Virus record (IMG/VR): IMGVR_UViG_3300025098_000302
Location: 1 to 23,459 of that record
DNA length: 23,459 bases
Strand: one strand, 5' to 3'
Source of the DNA: a virus
The notes beneath the pieces are model-generated. The model saw nothing but the letters and a program-made list of their open reading frames with translations, had not been told where the DNA came from and did no database searches. The position numbers and the translations under genes are program-made. Positions 1 to 6,285 of the stretch are shown here, piece by piece (positions within the stretch are counted from its first letter, which is position 1; the number at the start of each line of letters is the position of its first letter).

Positions 1-2043
1 ACAGCTATAGGTGATCAAGCTCATTATAGTGCAACAATAGGTAGCAATAATATAAGCATTGGGTATAATGCTCAACCATCAGCTTTAAATGCTTCAAATC
101 AAATAACTTTAGGTAATTCAAATATAAGCCTTTTAAGAATACCAGGATTAGGTTCAACAGATGGACATGTATTACAATATTCAAGCTCTTCTGGAGGAAT
201 TGTTCTAGCTGCAGCTGGTGGTGGTGGAGCAACAGATTTAAATGGGTTAAGTGATTGTTTAGTTGATACTGCTTCTTTATATGTTGGAGAAGTGCCAAGT
301 GGCTTATCTGGAAATCCACAGTCTAATACTGTTCTTGGTATTGATGCTGGGGATTCTTTAACAAGTGCAGCTGGTAACACTTTATTAGGAAATCAATCTG
401 GTAAAACCTTAACTGTTGGTGCTTATAATACATTTATTGGTATGCGTGCTGGTGGATTAGGTTATTCATCAGTTAGTAATGTTGTTGCGATAGGAGCAAG
501 CGCTGGTAGAAGCACTAATAGTGGTAACGATTCTGTGTTAATAGGAAATGAGGCTGGGGTATCAAATACTGGAACATCTGCAATAGCTATTGGCCTTGAA
601 TCAGGTAGAGTTAATAGTGCAACAGGAACTATTTCAATAGGACATCAAGCAGGTTACTCAAACACTTCTGGTTTAGGCAACATAAACATAGGCTACCAAG
701 CTGGATATTCTAATACAACCAACGCAGATAGAACTATAATTGGTTACGAAGCTGGGGAATTTAACACTGGCGCTGCAAACACATTTTTAGGATTAGCTGC
801 TGGTAAAGGTTCTTCTGGTAGTAGTACTGGTTCTTACAATACAGCTATGGGTAAAGAAGCTGGTTTATCACTTACCTCTGGTGGTCAAAATGTATTAATA
901 GGTAGTTCTGCGGGAGACAGTATTACATCAGGTAATAATAATATTGTTATCGGTTACGAAGCTGATACTAGTGCTGGAAATGTTTCTAACACAATAACAT
1001 TAGGTGGAGCGAGTAATAATTTACTTAGAATACCAGGTCTTGGATCTACAGATGGCCATGTGCTTACATATGAAGCTTCTTCAGGTGGTATTGTATTAAA
1101 AGCCGCTGGCGGTGGAGGTATAGATGGTAGTGGAACAGCAAGTTATATTCCAAAGTGGAGTGATTCAGATACTTTGACAGATAGTGGTATTTATGACTCT
1201 GGAACTAACATTGGTATCGGTACAGCAACTCCAAGCGCAAGGTTACAAGTAATTGGAACTAGCACACCTGCTAAATTTTATTACAATAGTAGTTTTACAA
1301 ATGCTCAATACACCGCGGTCAATATTGGTATGATGACTAGTGGTACAATAGCTGATGGTTTCGGACCTAAACTTACATTTAGGACGGGTGGTAATGGTTT
1401 TGATGGTTATGCAGCTGCGGATATTGGAACAAAAAGAAATGGGGCTGATAACACGCATGATCTTACTTTTGCTACAAGCACAGGTGGTTCAATGACCGAT
1501 AAAATGATTATAAAAAACAACGGTTACGTTGGAATAGGTACTACTAGCCCTTCAGCTAAATTAAGTATAGAAGGTACTACCGGTACAACAAGTAGTAATT
1601 TGTTGACAATAAAGTCTAATACTTCTTTTCCTTTTGGACCTATTCATATTGTAGATTTTATAAACAGCTCTGGTTCAACTGTAGGAAGAATTCTTATGAA
1701 TACTTCGTCAGTAACATACTCTACCTCTTCTGACTATAGATTAAAAGAAAATATAGATGAAATATCTAACAGTATTAATAGAGTTAAGCAATTAAAACCT
1801 AAAAGGTTTAACTTTATAGGCGAAGCAGATAGAACTGTTGATGGATTTTTAGCGCATGAAGTAGCTGAAGTAGTCCCACACGCTGTTGACGGAGAAAAAG
1901 ACGCTATAGATTCAACGGGTAAACCTATTTACCAAGGTATTGATCAAAGCGCTATTGTACCTCTGCTAACAGCAGCATTACAAGAAGCAATAGCTAAAAT
2001 AGAAGATTTAGAAACAAGAATACAAGAACTAGAAAATAAATAA
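1..2043 (+). CDS. Tail fibre with beta-roll repeats and S74 auto-chaperone domain (5' partial)
   Basis: The reading frame is open from base 1, so the gene begins upstream of the window; the ATG-like start at 292 is internal. The visible protein has about twelve degenerate xIGxxAG repeats at roughly 370-970 (for example SIGHQAG, NIGYQAG, IIGYEAG), as in trimeric beta-roll fibres and YadA-like heads. A RIPGLGSTDGHVL module occurs twice (near 127 and 1018). A later region carries two VGIGT/IGIGTATPSA-type motifs. The C-terminus from about 1729 (Ser-Asp-Tyr-Arg-Leu-Lys-Glu-Asn) matches the peptidase S74 intramolecular chaperone, including the FLAHEVAEVVPHAVDGEKD motif and a final coiled coil. In that family the domain trimerises the fibre and is then cut off at the conserved serine. 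Role: host receptor binding. The S74 call is firm; the receptor is unknown. Confidence 0.9.
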   Translation, partial: TAIGDQAHYSATIGSNNISIGYNAQPSALNASNQITLGNSNISLLRIPGLGSTDGHVLQYSSSSGGIVLAAAGGGGATDLNGLSDCLVDTASLYVGEVPSGLSGNPQSNTVLGIDAGDSLTSAAGNTLLGNQSGKTLTVGAYNTFIGMRAGGLGYSSVSNVVAIGASAGRSTNSGNDSVLIGNEAGVSNTGTSAIAIGLESGRVNSATGTISIGHQAGYSNTSGLGNINIGYQAGYSNTTNADRTIIGYEAGEFNTGAANTFLGLAAGKGSSGSSTGSYNTAMGKEAGLSLTSGGQNVLIGSSAGDSITSGNNNIVIGYEADTSAGNVSNTITLGGASNNLLRIPGLGSTDGHVLTYEASSGGIVLKAAGGGGIDGSGTASYIPKWSDSDTLTDSGIYDSGTNIGIGTATPSARLQVIGTSTPAKFYYNSSFTNAQYTAVNIGMMTSGTIADGFGPKLTFRTGGNGFDGYAAADIGTKRNGADNTHDLTFATSTGGSMTDKMIIKNNGYVGIGTTSPSAKLSIEGTTGTTSSNLLTIKSNTSFPFGPIHIVDFINSSGSTVGRILMNTSSVTYSTSSDYRLKENIDEISNSINRVKQLKPKRFNFIGEADRTVDGFLAHEVAEVVPHAVDGEKDAIDSTGKPIYQGIDQSAIVPLLTAALQEAIAKIEDLETRIQELENK
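94..228 (+). repeat. Fibre internal repeat, copy 1
   Basis: This stretch encodes a 45-residue module running from SNQITLG through LLRIPGLGSTDGHVL to AAAGGGG. An equally long copy lies 891 bases downstream at 985-1119. The protein copies are much more alike than the DNA copies, which differ at many third positions, so the duplication is old and kept by selection on the protein. Confidence 0.85.
985..1119 (+). repeat. Fibre internal repeat, copy 2
   Basis: This is the second 45-residue module, from SNTITLG through LLRIPGLGSTDGHVL to KAAGGGG. It closes the block of xIGxxAG repeats just as copy 1 closes the repeat block that runs in from before base 1. The fibre therefore looks built from at least two repeat-block-plus-cap units. 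Confidence 0.85.
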
Positions 2044-2046
2044 ATT

Positions 2047-2385
2047 ATGATTACATATAGTTGGAATTGTAAAACAGTAGATTGTTATCCTCAACAAGAC
2101 AACGAAAATAATGTAGTATATAAAGTACACTGGCGAGTAACTGCCATTTCAAGCGAATTAAATACTGAAGGTCAACCTTATTTAGCGGATAGTATTGGTA
2201 CACAAACGTTAGACACTGGTGATATTACAGATTTTATACCTTTTGAAGAGTTAACAAATGATGAAGTTACTGCTTGGACTAAATCAGCAATTGGAAATGA
2301 GCAAGTTGAGCAAATTGAATCTGGGCTTGAATATGAAATAAACTCTTTAATTACACCTAAAAGCATTACTCTTACTATAGAGTAA
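2047..2385 (+). CDS. Small fibre-associated protein (DUF7936-like)
   Basis: A 112-residue protein begins 4 bases after the fibre stop, on an ATG preceded by the A/T-only sequence aaataaatt. It opens MITYSWNCKTVDCYPQ, continues with VVYKVHWRVTA, and has a conserved-looking TNDEVTAWTKSAIGNEQVEQIE segment. I recall small phage proteins with the same Tyr-x-Trp ... DCYPQ ... VVxxVHWR pattern next to tail fibre genes in cyanophages and other marine phages (DUF7936 type). No signal peptide or membrane segment is visible. Its position suggests a fibre cap, a fibre assembly helper or a minor tail protein, but the function is not established. The family match is from memory and moderate. Confidence 0.65.
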   Translation: MITYSWNCKTVDCYPQQDNENNVVYKVHWRVTAISSELNTEGQPYLADSIGTQTLDTGDITDFIPFEELTNDEVTAWTKSAIGNEQVEQIESGLEYEINSLITPKSITLTIE

Positions 2386-2491
2386 CTATTACTTATAACA
2401 TAATAACAAGGGTAAAAAAACAAAAAAACGAGTAATAATACAAACATACCAATTAAATATATTATTAAGTTAAATTAAATTAAATTAAATT
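2386..2491 (+). promoter_or_regulatory. AT-rich leader of the chaperonin genes with TAAAT repeats
   Basis: This 106-base gap is the largest non-coding stretch in the window. It has four tandem TAAAT units at 2471-2490, directly against the groEL ATG at 2492. There is no Shine-Dalgarno sequence and no clear Bacteroidota TAnnTTTG -7 box. A short inverted repeat, ttactc / gagtaa (2366-2371 and 2380-2385), overlaps the end of the previous gene but has no T-run after it. The gap probably holds a promoter or a translation-enhancing leader, but I cannot locate a start site. Confidence 0.4.
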
Positions 2492-4048
2492 ATGTCAGAC
2501 AAAATTGTCAAGAACCTTAATTTTGGTGAAAACGCCAAAAACACGGTTTTTAAAGGTATAGAAAAACTAACAAAAGCTGTTAGTTCTACATTAGGCGCAA
2601 GCGGTAAATGCGTTATTTTAGAAGACGGTAGTGGTAAACCTGTTATTACTAAAGATGGTGTAACAGTTGCAGATTCTATCGTTTTATTAGATCCAGTAGA
2701 AAATATGGGTGCAACGCTTTTGAAAGAAGCAGCTCGTAAAACAGTAAAAGAAGCTGGTGACGGAACAACAACAGCAACAGTGTTAGCTCATTCAATACTA
2801 AAGGAAGCTTACAAGTTAAACAATGAATATAATAGTAGAGATTTAAAAAACGGTATTAATAATGCTACAGAAAGAGTAGTTAAGTACCTAGAAAAAAACT
2901 CTATAAAAGTTACAGGAGACATGATTGACTCTGTAGCTACTATATCAACAAATAACGATCCAGTTTTAGGGAAAGTTATTGCAGATGCTTTTAGATCTGT
3001 AGGTGAAACAGGTGTAGTAATAATGGAACCTACTAGCGAATCTGAAACCTACGTAGACGTTGTAGAGGGTATACAGTATGATAAAGGACTTACAAACTCT
3101 AACTTTGTAACAAACAAAGCTAATAAAACAGCTGAACTAGAAAACCCATTAGTTTTGTTAATTGATTCACCTGTTGAAAGCATTAGACAAATACAATCAG
3201 TATTAGAGTATGTAATTAAAAACAACAAACCTTTATTGATTATAGCAGACATAGAGCAACCTGTTCTATCTGCATTAGCTATGAACAAAGTAAAAGGTAA
3301 TATAAAAGTAAACGTTATAAACGCACCTACTTTTGGTATAAGTAAAAAAGACATGTTAACTGATTTGTCTATGCTTACTGGAGCTACAATCATAAATGAA
3401 GATCTTGGAGATGATCTTGATTTAATATCTGTAGATAAGTTAGGTGAATGCGTAAAGAGTATTACTAGTGATCAAGAAACTATTATACAGGTTAAAGAAG
3501 TATCTGAAGAAGTAAACGAGATTATTAGTAAAATAAAAGAGCAATTAGAAACTGAAAAATCTCCTGCTCAAGTTATAAGACTTGAAAAACGTCTTGCTCG
3601 TTTATCTGCTAAAGTAGCAGTTGTTAAGGTTGGAGCAAATTCAGAGATCGAACTTAAAGAAAAAACAGATAGAGTAGAAGATGCTATCTGTGCTACTAAA
3701 GCCGCAATAAAAGAGGGTATAATACCAGGTGGAGGTATTGCTTTGCTTAACGCGTCTACTAATACAAAAGCTAAAAATGAAGGTGAAGAAGTTTTGCTTA
3801 ACGCTATAAAAGCACCTTACGAAACTATTTTAACTAACGCAGGTCTTGAAGTTGTTTATCCTCAAATAAAAAATAGAGGTTTAAATGTGGTTACAGGAAA
3901 AGACGTGAATATGGTACGAGCAGGTATTATTGACCCATTACTGGTTACTAAAAGTGCTCTTAGAAACGCGGCTTCAGTAGCAACTACAATATTATCTACA
4001 GATTGTGTAATCAATAATTTAAGAGTTGGAGATGAAAGCAATAGGTAG
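2492..4048 (+). CDS. groEL: Phage chaperonin GroEL (Cpn60)
   Basis: This 518-residue protein aligns by eye along the whole length of group I chaperonins. The ATP site is intact: TKDGVTVA (Asp55, equivalent to E. coli Asp52), AGDGTTTATVLA at 88-99 (Asp90, equivalent to Asp87), RVEDA (Asp397, equivalent to Asp398) and GIIPGGGIALL at 409-419. The apical domain is present, with GIQYDKG, NKPLLIIADIE and LSMLTGATI, so the fold appears complete and active. It differs from cellular GroEL in two ways: the Gly-Gly-Met tail is missing, and two apical residues of the usual YLSPYF segment are changed (LTNSNF at 200-205). It would form the folding ring that uses ATP to refold trapped proteins, here most likely virion proteins given the late-gene neighbours. 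The groES start lies inside its 3' end. Very firm as a Cpn60; dependence on a particular cap is inferred. Confidence 0.97.
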   Translation: MSDKIVKNLNFGENAKNTVFKGIEKLTKAVSSTLGASGKCVILEDGSGKPVITKDGVTVADSIVLLDPVENMGATLLKEAARKTVKEAGDGTTTATVLAHSILKEAYKLNNEYNSRDLKNGINNATERVVKYLEKNSIKVTGDMIDSVATISTNNDPVLGKVIADAFRSVGETGVVIMEPTSESETYVDVVEGIQYDKGLTNSNFVTNKANKTAELENPLVLLIDSPVESIRQIQSVLEYVIKNNKPLLIIADIEQPVLSALAMNKVKGNIKVNVINAPTFGISKKDMLTDLSMLTGATIINEDLGDDLDLISVDKLGECVKSITSDQETIIQVKEVSEEVNEIISKIKEQLETEKSPAQVIRLEKRLARLSAKVAVVKVGANSEIELKEKTDRVEDAICATKAAIKEGIIPGGGIALLNASTNTKAKNEGEEVLLNAIKAPYETILTNAGLEVVYPQIKNRGLNVVTGKDVNMVRAGIIDPLLVTKSALRNAASVATTILSTDCVINNLRVGDESNR

Positions 4049-4292
4049 AAACTTAATAATAAAAAAGATAAAAGAAGGGACCACTAAAACAAAAGGTGGT
4101 CTGCTTCTTGCTGAATCTCATAGAGATGATATAAGATATATAGAAGCTAGTGTAACCTCTATTGGAAATGATGTAGTGGGTGTAAAAGAAAATGATAGAA
4201 TATTTTTTGACAAACACGCTGGTCATAAAATAGAAATAGGTAAAGACATTTATCACGTTATTAAGCTAGAAGATATAGTTGTTGTTTTATGA
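4032..4292 (+). CDS. groES: Phage co-chaperonin GroES (Cpn10)
   Basis: I chose the ATG at 4032 (86 residues) over the in-frame TTG at 4026, because MKAIGRNLIIKKI matches the usual Cpn10 opening. It overlaps groEL by 17 bases. Family features in order are the first strand with RNLIIKK, a mobile loop around residues 17-33 containing GGLLLAES (GGIVL in E. coli), ASVTSIGND, a roof-region segment, VKENDRIFFDKHAG, and the C-terminal strand YHVIKLEDIVVVL. Cpn10 caps the Cpn60 ring as a heptamer and closes the folding chamber. The length is slightly below the usual 95-100 residues. The tight overlap with groEL implies translational coupling and a matched pair. Confident. Confidence 0.92.
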   Translation: MKAIGRNLIIKKIKEGTTKTKGGLLLAESHRDDIRYIEASVTSIGNDVVGVKENDRIFFDKHAGHKIEIGKDIYHVIKLEDIVVVL

Positions 4293-4735
4293 AAAGGCTA
4301 GAAGCAAGAGATGTAAAAGATATGAACTTGCTAAAACATTACCGTATAATACGCAAATGGGCTTGCAAAAACAACAACCTTAATGATGCTGAGTTAGAGC
4401 TTCTAATATATCTTGATTGTATGGAATATTTTTCTAAACAAGACTTTAAAATAGGTACTTATTCTTACAGCTGGGATAATAGACGTTGGAATAAGCTTTT
4501 AAAATCTGGTTGGATAAAGGTTTGGAGACATAGAAATAGAACTACTCAAAAATATAATATATATCAAGTTTCTTTTCAATGTAAACAACTTATAAATAGA
4601 ATGTACAGGATAATGCTAGGCGAAGAAGATATACCGACTAGTTCAAGAAGAAACAAAATAATAAGCGGTAATAGTTATACGGATAAAGTTTTAACTACGG
4701 CCATATATAACGTTAACAAAGATAAAAAAAGATAA
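4289..4735 (+). CDS. Winged-helix-like putative DNA-binding protein
   Basis: This 148-residue basic protein starts on an ATGA overlap with groES, so it is probably translated from the same message. Residues about 15-100 read like a winged helix: helices around LLKHYRIIRKWACKN and LNDAELELLIYLDCMEYF, a probable recognition helix around WDNRRWNKLLKSGWI, then a wing-like strand pair VWRHRNRTTQKYNIYQVS. This layout resembles MarR-type replication or transcription regulators found as small proteins in phages. The C-terminus is lysine- and arginine-rich. It could regulate late transcription or bind DNA during packaging. The fold is inferred from pattern, not from an identified family. Confidence 0.5.
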   Translation: MKRLEARDVKDMNLLKHYRIIRKWACKNNNLNDAELELLIYLDCMEYFSKQDFKIGTYSYSWDNRRWNKLLKSGWIKVWRHRNRTTQKYNIYQVSFQCKQLINRMYRIMLGEEDIPTSSRRNKIISGNSYTDKVLTTAIYNVNKDKKR

Positions 4736-4737
4736 CT

Positions 4738-5070
4738 ATGCCTACTTATAAGCAAGATTTAAAAGCTACAACAGGTAATGCACCTACAATGTATATTGAC
4801 CCTGTTACTGGACAAGAGATTCCAAACCAACAATTAACTTATGCTACACCTGTTCCAGGAAATCAAATGGGTGTTGCTAAACCATTATTTAACGACTCAG
4901 TTACGGCTGCAGGTAATAAAATTTTTGGTAACGTAGATCAAAGACAAAGATCTCTACAAAATCAAGCAGGTGTTATTCAATCTCCAATGTATTTTAAAGA
5001 TCAAACAGGTGATGGTAAAATAACGAAAGCTGATGTTATAAAAGCTAGAATAGAAGGATATAAAAAATAA
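4738..5070 (+). CDS. Small protein with one EF-hand-like loop
   Basis: This 110-residue protein begins 2 bases after the previous stop. Most of it is low in structure signal: polar, with many Gln, Pro and Gly residues, and a YIDPVTGQEIPNQQ segment near residue 20. At residues 88-99 is DQTGDGKITKAD, which fits a calcium-binding EF-hand or dockerin-type loop (Asp at 1 and 5, Gly at 6, Ile at 8, Asp at 12), followed by the helix VIKARIEGYKK. No signal peptide or membrane segment is seen. It may be a minor virion protein whose C-terminal loop binds calcium, as phage particles often need this ion. The gene is clear from packing and codon pattern; the function is unknown. Confidence 0.55.
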   Translation: MPTYKQDLKATTGNAPTMYIDPVTGQEIPNQQLTYATPVPGNQMGVAKPLFNDSVTAAGNKIFGNVDQRQRSLQNQAGVIQSPMYFKDQTGDGKITKADVIKARIEGYKK

Positions 5071-5081
5071 ATAAATAAATT

Positions 5082-5276
5082 ATGGCAAAAAAAGCAACAA
5101 AAGCTGATACTAACGCTGGTGGCGTAGTTGGTGAAAATACAATATGGGACGGTCCATTAAGTCAAGTTGGTAGACCTCACGGTAAAGGATCTAGTAGTGG
5201 TATTAATGGTATGAAATTAAAGTTGGATAGTGTAAACTATTCCGCTGGACCTATTACACAAAAAGCAAAAAAATAA
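5082..5276 (+). CDS. Small basic protein of unknown function
   Basis: A 64-residue protein follows an A/T-only leader ending in aaattATG. Both ends are lysine-rich (MAKKATKAD and QKAKK) and the middle is glycine-rich, with ENTIWDGPLSQVGRPHGKG. No domain, signal peptide or membrane segment is recognisable. It is the first of a run of short, basic proteins ahead of the lysis genes. The composition would suit a small DNA-associated or internal virion protein, but that is a guess. I accept it as a gene because of the tight spacing to both neighbours (11 and 3 bases) and its start context. Confidence 0.55.
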   Translation: MAKKATKADTNAGGVVGENTIWDGPLSQVGRPHGKGSSSGINGMKLKLDSVNYSAGPITQKAKK

Positions 5277-5279
5277 AAG

Positions 5280-5438
5280 ATGGGTTCTTTCAGCGATATA
5301 AAACTTTATACATTAAACACAAGTGTATTAGCTATTTCGCTAGCCAATGTTGATGTAGTATTAAAGTTAGCTTTATTATCTATATCTATTGGTTACACCG
5401 TGCAAAAATGGTATTACTTGAATAAAAATAAAAAATAG
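5280..5438 (+). CDS. 52-residue membrane protein, possible accessory holin
   Basis: An ATG at 5280 opens a 52-codon frame closed by TAG at 5436-5438, exactly filling the gap between two other genes; the next gene starts at the following base. The protein has a short polar N-terminus, then one long hydrophobic stretch from about residue 14 to 40 (including SVLAISLANVDVVLKLALL and SISIGYTV), and a basic tail KWYYLNKNKK. This is the pattern of a single membrane helix, or a tight hairpin, with its positive end in the cytoplasm. Small proteins of this shape occur in the lysis regions of phages, and the holin candidate lies about 850 bases downstream. It is easily missed because it is under 60 codons. 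The gene is likely real; the lysis role is inferred. Confidence 0.65.
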   Translation: MGSFSDIKLYTLNTSVLAISLANVDVVLKLALLSISIGYTVQKWYYLNKNKK

Positions 5439-5711
5439 ATGGCAAAGTTAGATAAATCTAAAATGGCTTGTAATAAGCCAAAGAAAACTTCTAGTCACCC
5501 TACTAAATCACACGTCGTTAAAGCTTGTGAAGGCGGTAAGGAGAAAATAATTAGATTTGGACAACAAGGAGTTACAACTGCAGGTAAACCTAAAAAAGGT
5601 GAATCAGCTAAGCAGAAGGCTAGACGTGCTAGTTTCAAAGCTAGACACGCTAAAAATATTAAAAAAGGTAAAATGTCTGCCGCTTGGTGGGCTGATAAAG
5701 TTAAATGGTAA
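5439..5711 (+). CDS. Lysine-rich protein (DUF6321-like)
   Basis: This 90-residue, very basic protein starts directly after the previous stop codon. Key segments are SKMACNKPKKT, HPTKSHVVKACEGGKEKII, FGQQGVTTAGKP and, at the C-terminus, SFKARHAKNIKKGKMSAAWWADKVKW. I recall the same order of motifs in DUF6321, a short domain widespread in cyanophages and other marine phages. Two Cys and several His are present (Cys11, Cys29), without a clear zinc-binding spacing. Its function is unknown. The charge suggests contact with nucleic acid or an internal virion position. The family call is fairly confident, though from memory. Confidence 0.75.
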   Translation: MAKLDKSKMACNKPKKTSSHPTKSHVVKACEGGKEKIIRFGQQGVTTAGKPKKGESAKQKARRASFKARHAKNIKKGKMSAAWWADKVKW

Positions 5712-5723
5712 AATTAAAAAGTC

Positions 5724-5978
5724 ATGAACAAAGGTAGAAAATACGATTACAAAGAAGCTTATAACAAAAATCTAACAGCTAAAGCTAGGTTACATTATTT
5801 AGAGAACGCTAGACACGATGCTGATTCTCCTGCAAAGATGGAATCTGCTAAAACAGAAAAAAAGAACTTACTTAAATACAACCCAGTTGTAAACAAAGCA
5901 TCAGGATCTTTTATGTCTAAACACTCTCAGTCAGGTTTTGCTTCTCCAATTAAGAAAAAAGGCTGCAAAAAGTACTAA
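5724..5978 (+). CDS. Small basic protein of unknown function
   Basis: This 84-residue protein has an A/T-rich leader (aaattaaaaagtc) and a normal ATG. It is rich in Lys, Ala and Tyr: a helical N-terminal half (YDYKEAYNKNLTAKARLHYLENARHD), a polar linker, and a C-terminus ending FASPIKKKGCKKY. No family is recognised with certainty. Together with the genes at 5082 and 5439 it makes a set of three short basic proteins between the EF-hand-like protein and the lysis genes. Such sets are often minor virion or scaffolding-type proteins, but no specific role can be supported. Confidence 0.55.
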   Translation: MNKGRKYDYKEAYNKNLTAKARLHYLENARHDADSPAKMESAKTEKKNLLKYNPVVNKASGSFMSKHSQSGFASPIKKKGCKKY

Positions 5979-5979
5979 T

Positions 5980-6285
5980 ATGAGTTTTAAACTTAAACCA
6001 CCATTTGAGTGTGATAATACTCCCATATATCAAACCGATATGGAAGAAGGTGTTTTAGGTATGGCTAATAATAATGGTACTATACTAATAAATAAATACT
6101 TGAGTCCAGCTAAAGCCAAGGAAGTTATAAAACATGAAAAAGTACATATTGATCAGATAAAACGTGGAGATCTTAATTATGACGATAATAATGTTTATTG
6201 GAAAGGTAAAAAGTATTCTAGAAAAAATATGAAAGAAGGGGCTAAAAATTTGCCCTGGGAAAAAGAAGCATATAATAAGGTATGA
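5980..6285 (+). CDS. Small HExxH putative zinc metallopeptidase
   Basis: I chose the ATG at 5980, one base after the previous stop codon, rather than the earlier in-frame TTG at 5938 that would overlap that gene. The product is 101 residues. It has HEKVH at 52-56, with the Glu and both His residues of a zincin active site, and the conserved-looking LPWEKEAYNK at 91-100, which could supply the third zinc ligand (Glu94 or Glu96). Between them is a short strand region with VYWKGKKYSR. There is no signal peptide. The gene overlaps the holin start by ATGA, so it may act in lysis as a cell-wall peptidase, or in maturation of virion proteins. The zincin pattern is seen directly; the substrate is inference. 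Confidence 0.6.
   Translation: MSFKLKPPFECDNTPIYQTDMEEGVLGMANNNGTILINKYLSPAKAKEVIKHEKVHIDQIKRGDLNYDDNNVYWKGKKYSRKNMKEGAKNLPWEKEAYNKV

Noticed and set aside
292-300. Start codon of the fibre at 292
   Set aside because: The frame is open and in the same fibre style back to base 1, including a full copy of the repeat module at 94-228, so the gene begins upstream of the window.
2366-2385. Terminator after the small fibre-associated protein
   Set aside because: The 6-bp inverted repeat overlaps the stop codon and lacks a T-run, so it is too weak to call.
4026-4031. TTG start of groES two codons upstream
   Set aside because: The ATG at 4032 gives the normal Cpn10 N-terminus.
5938-5979. TTG start of the HExxH gene
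   Set aside because: It would overlap the previous gene by 41 bases; the ATG at 5980 fits the end-to-start packing.
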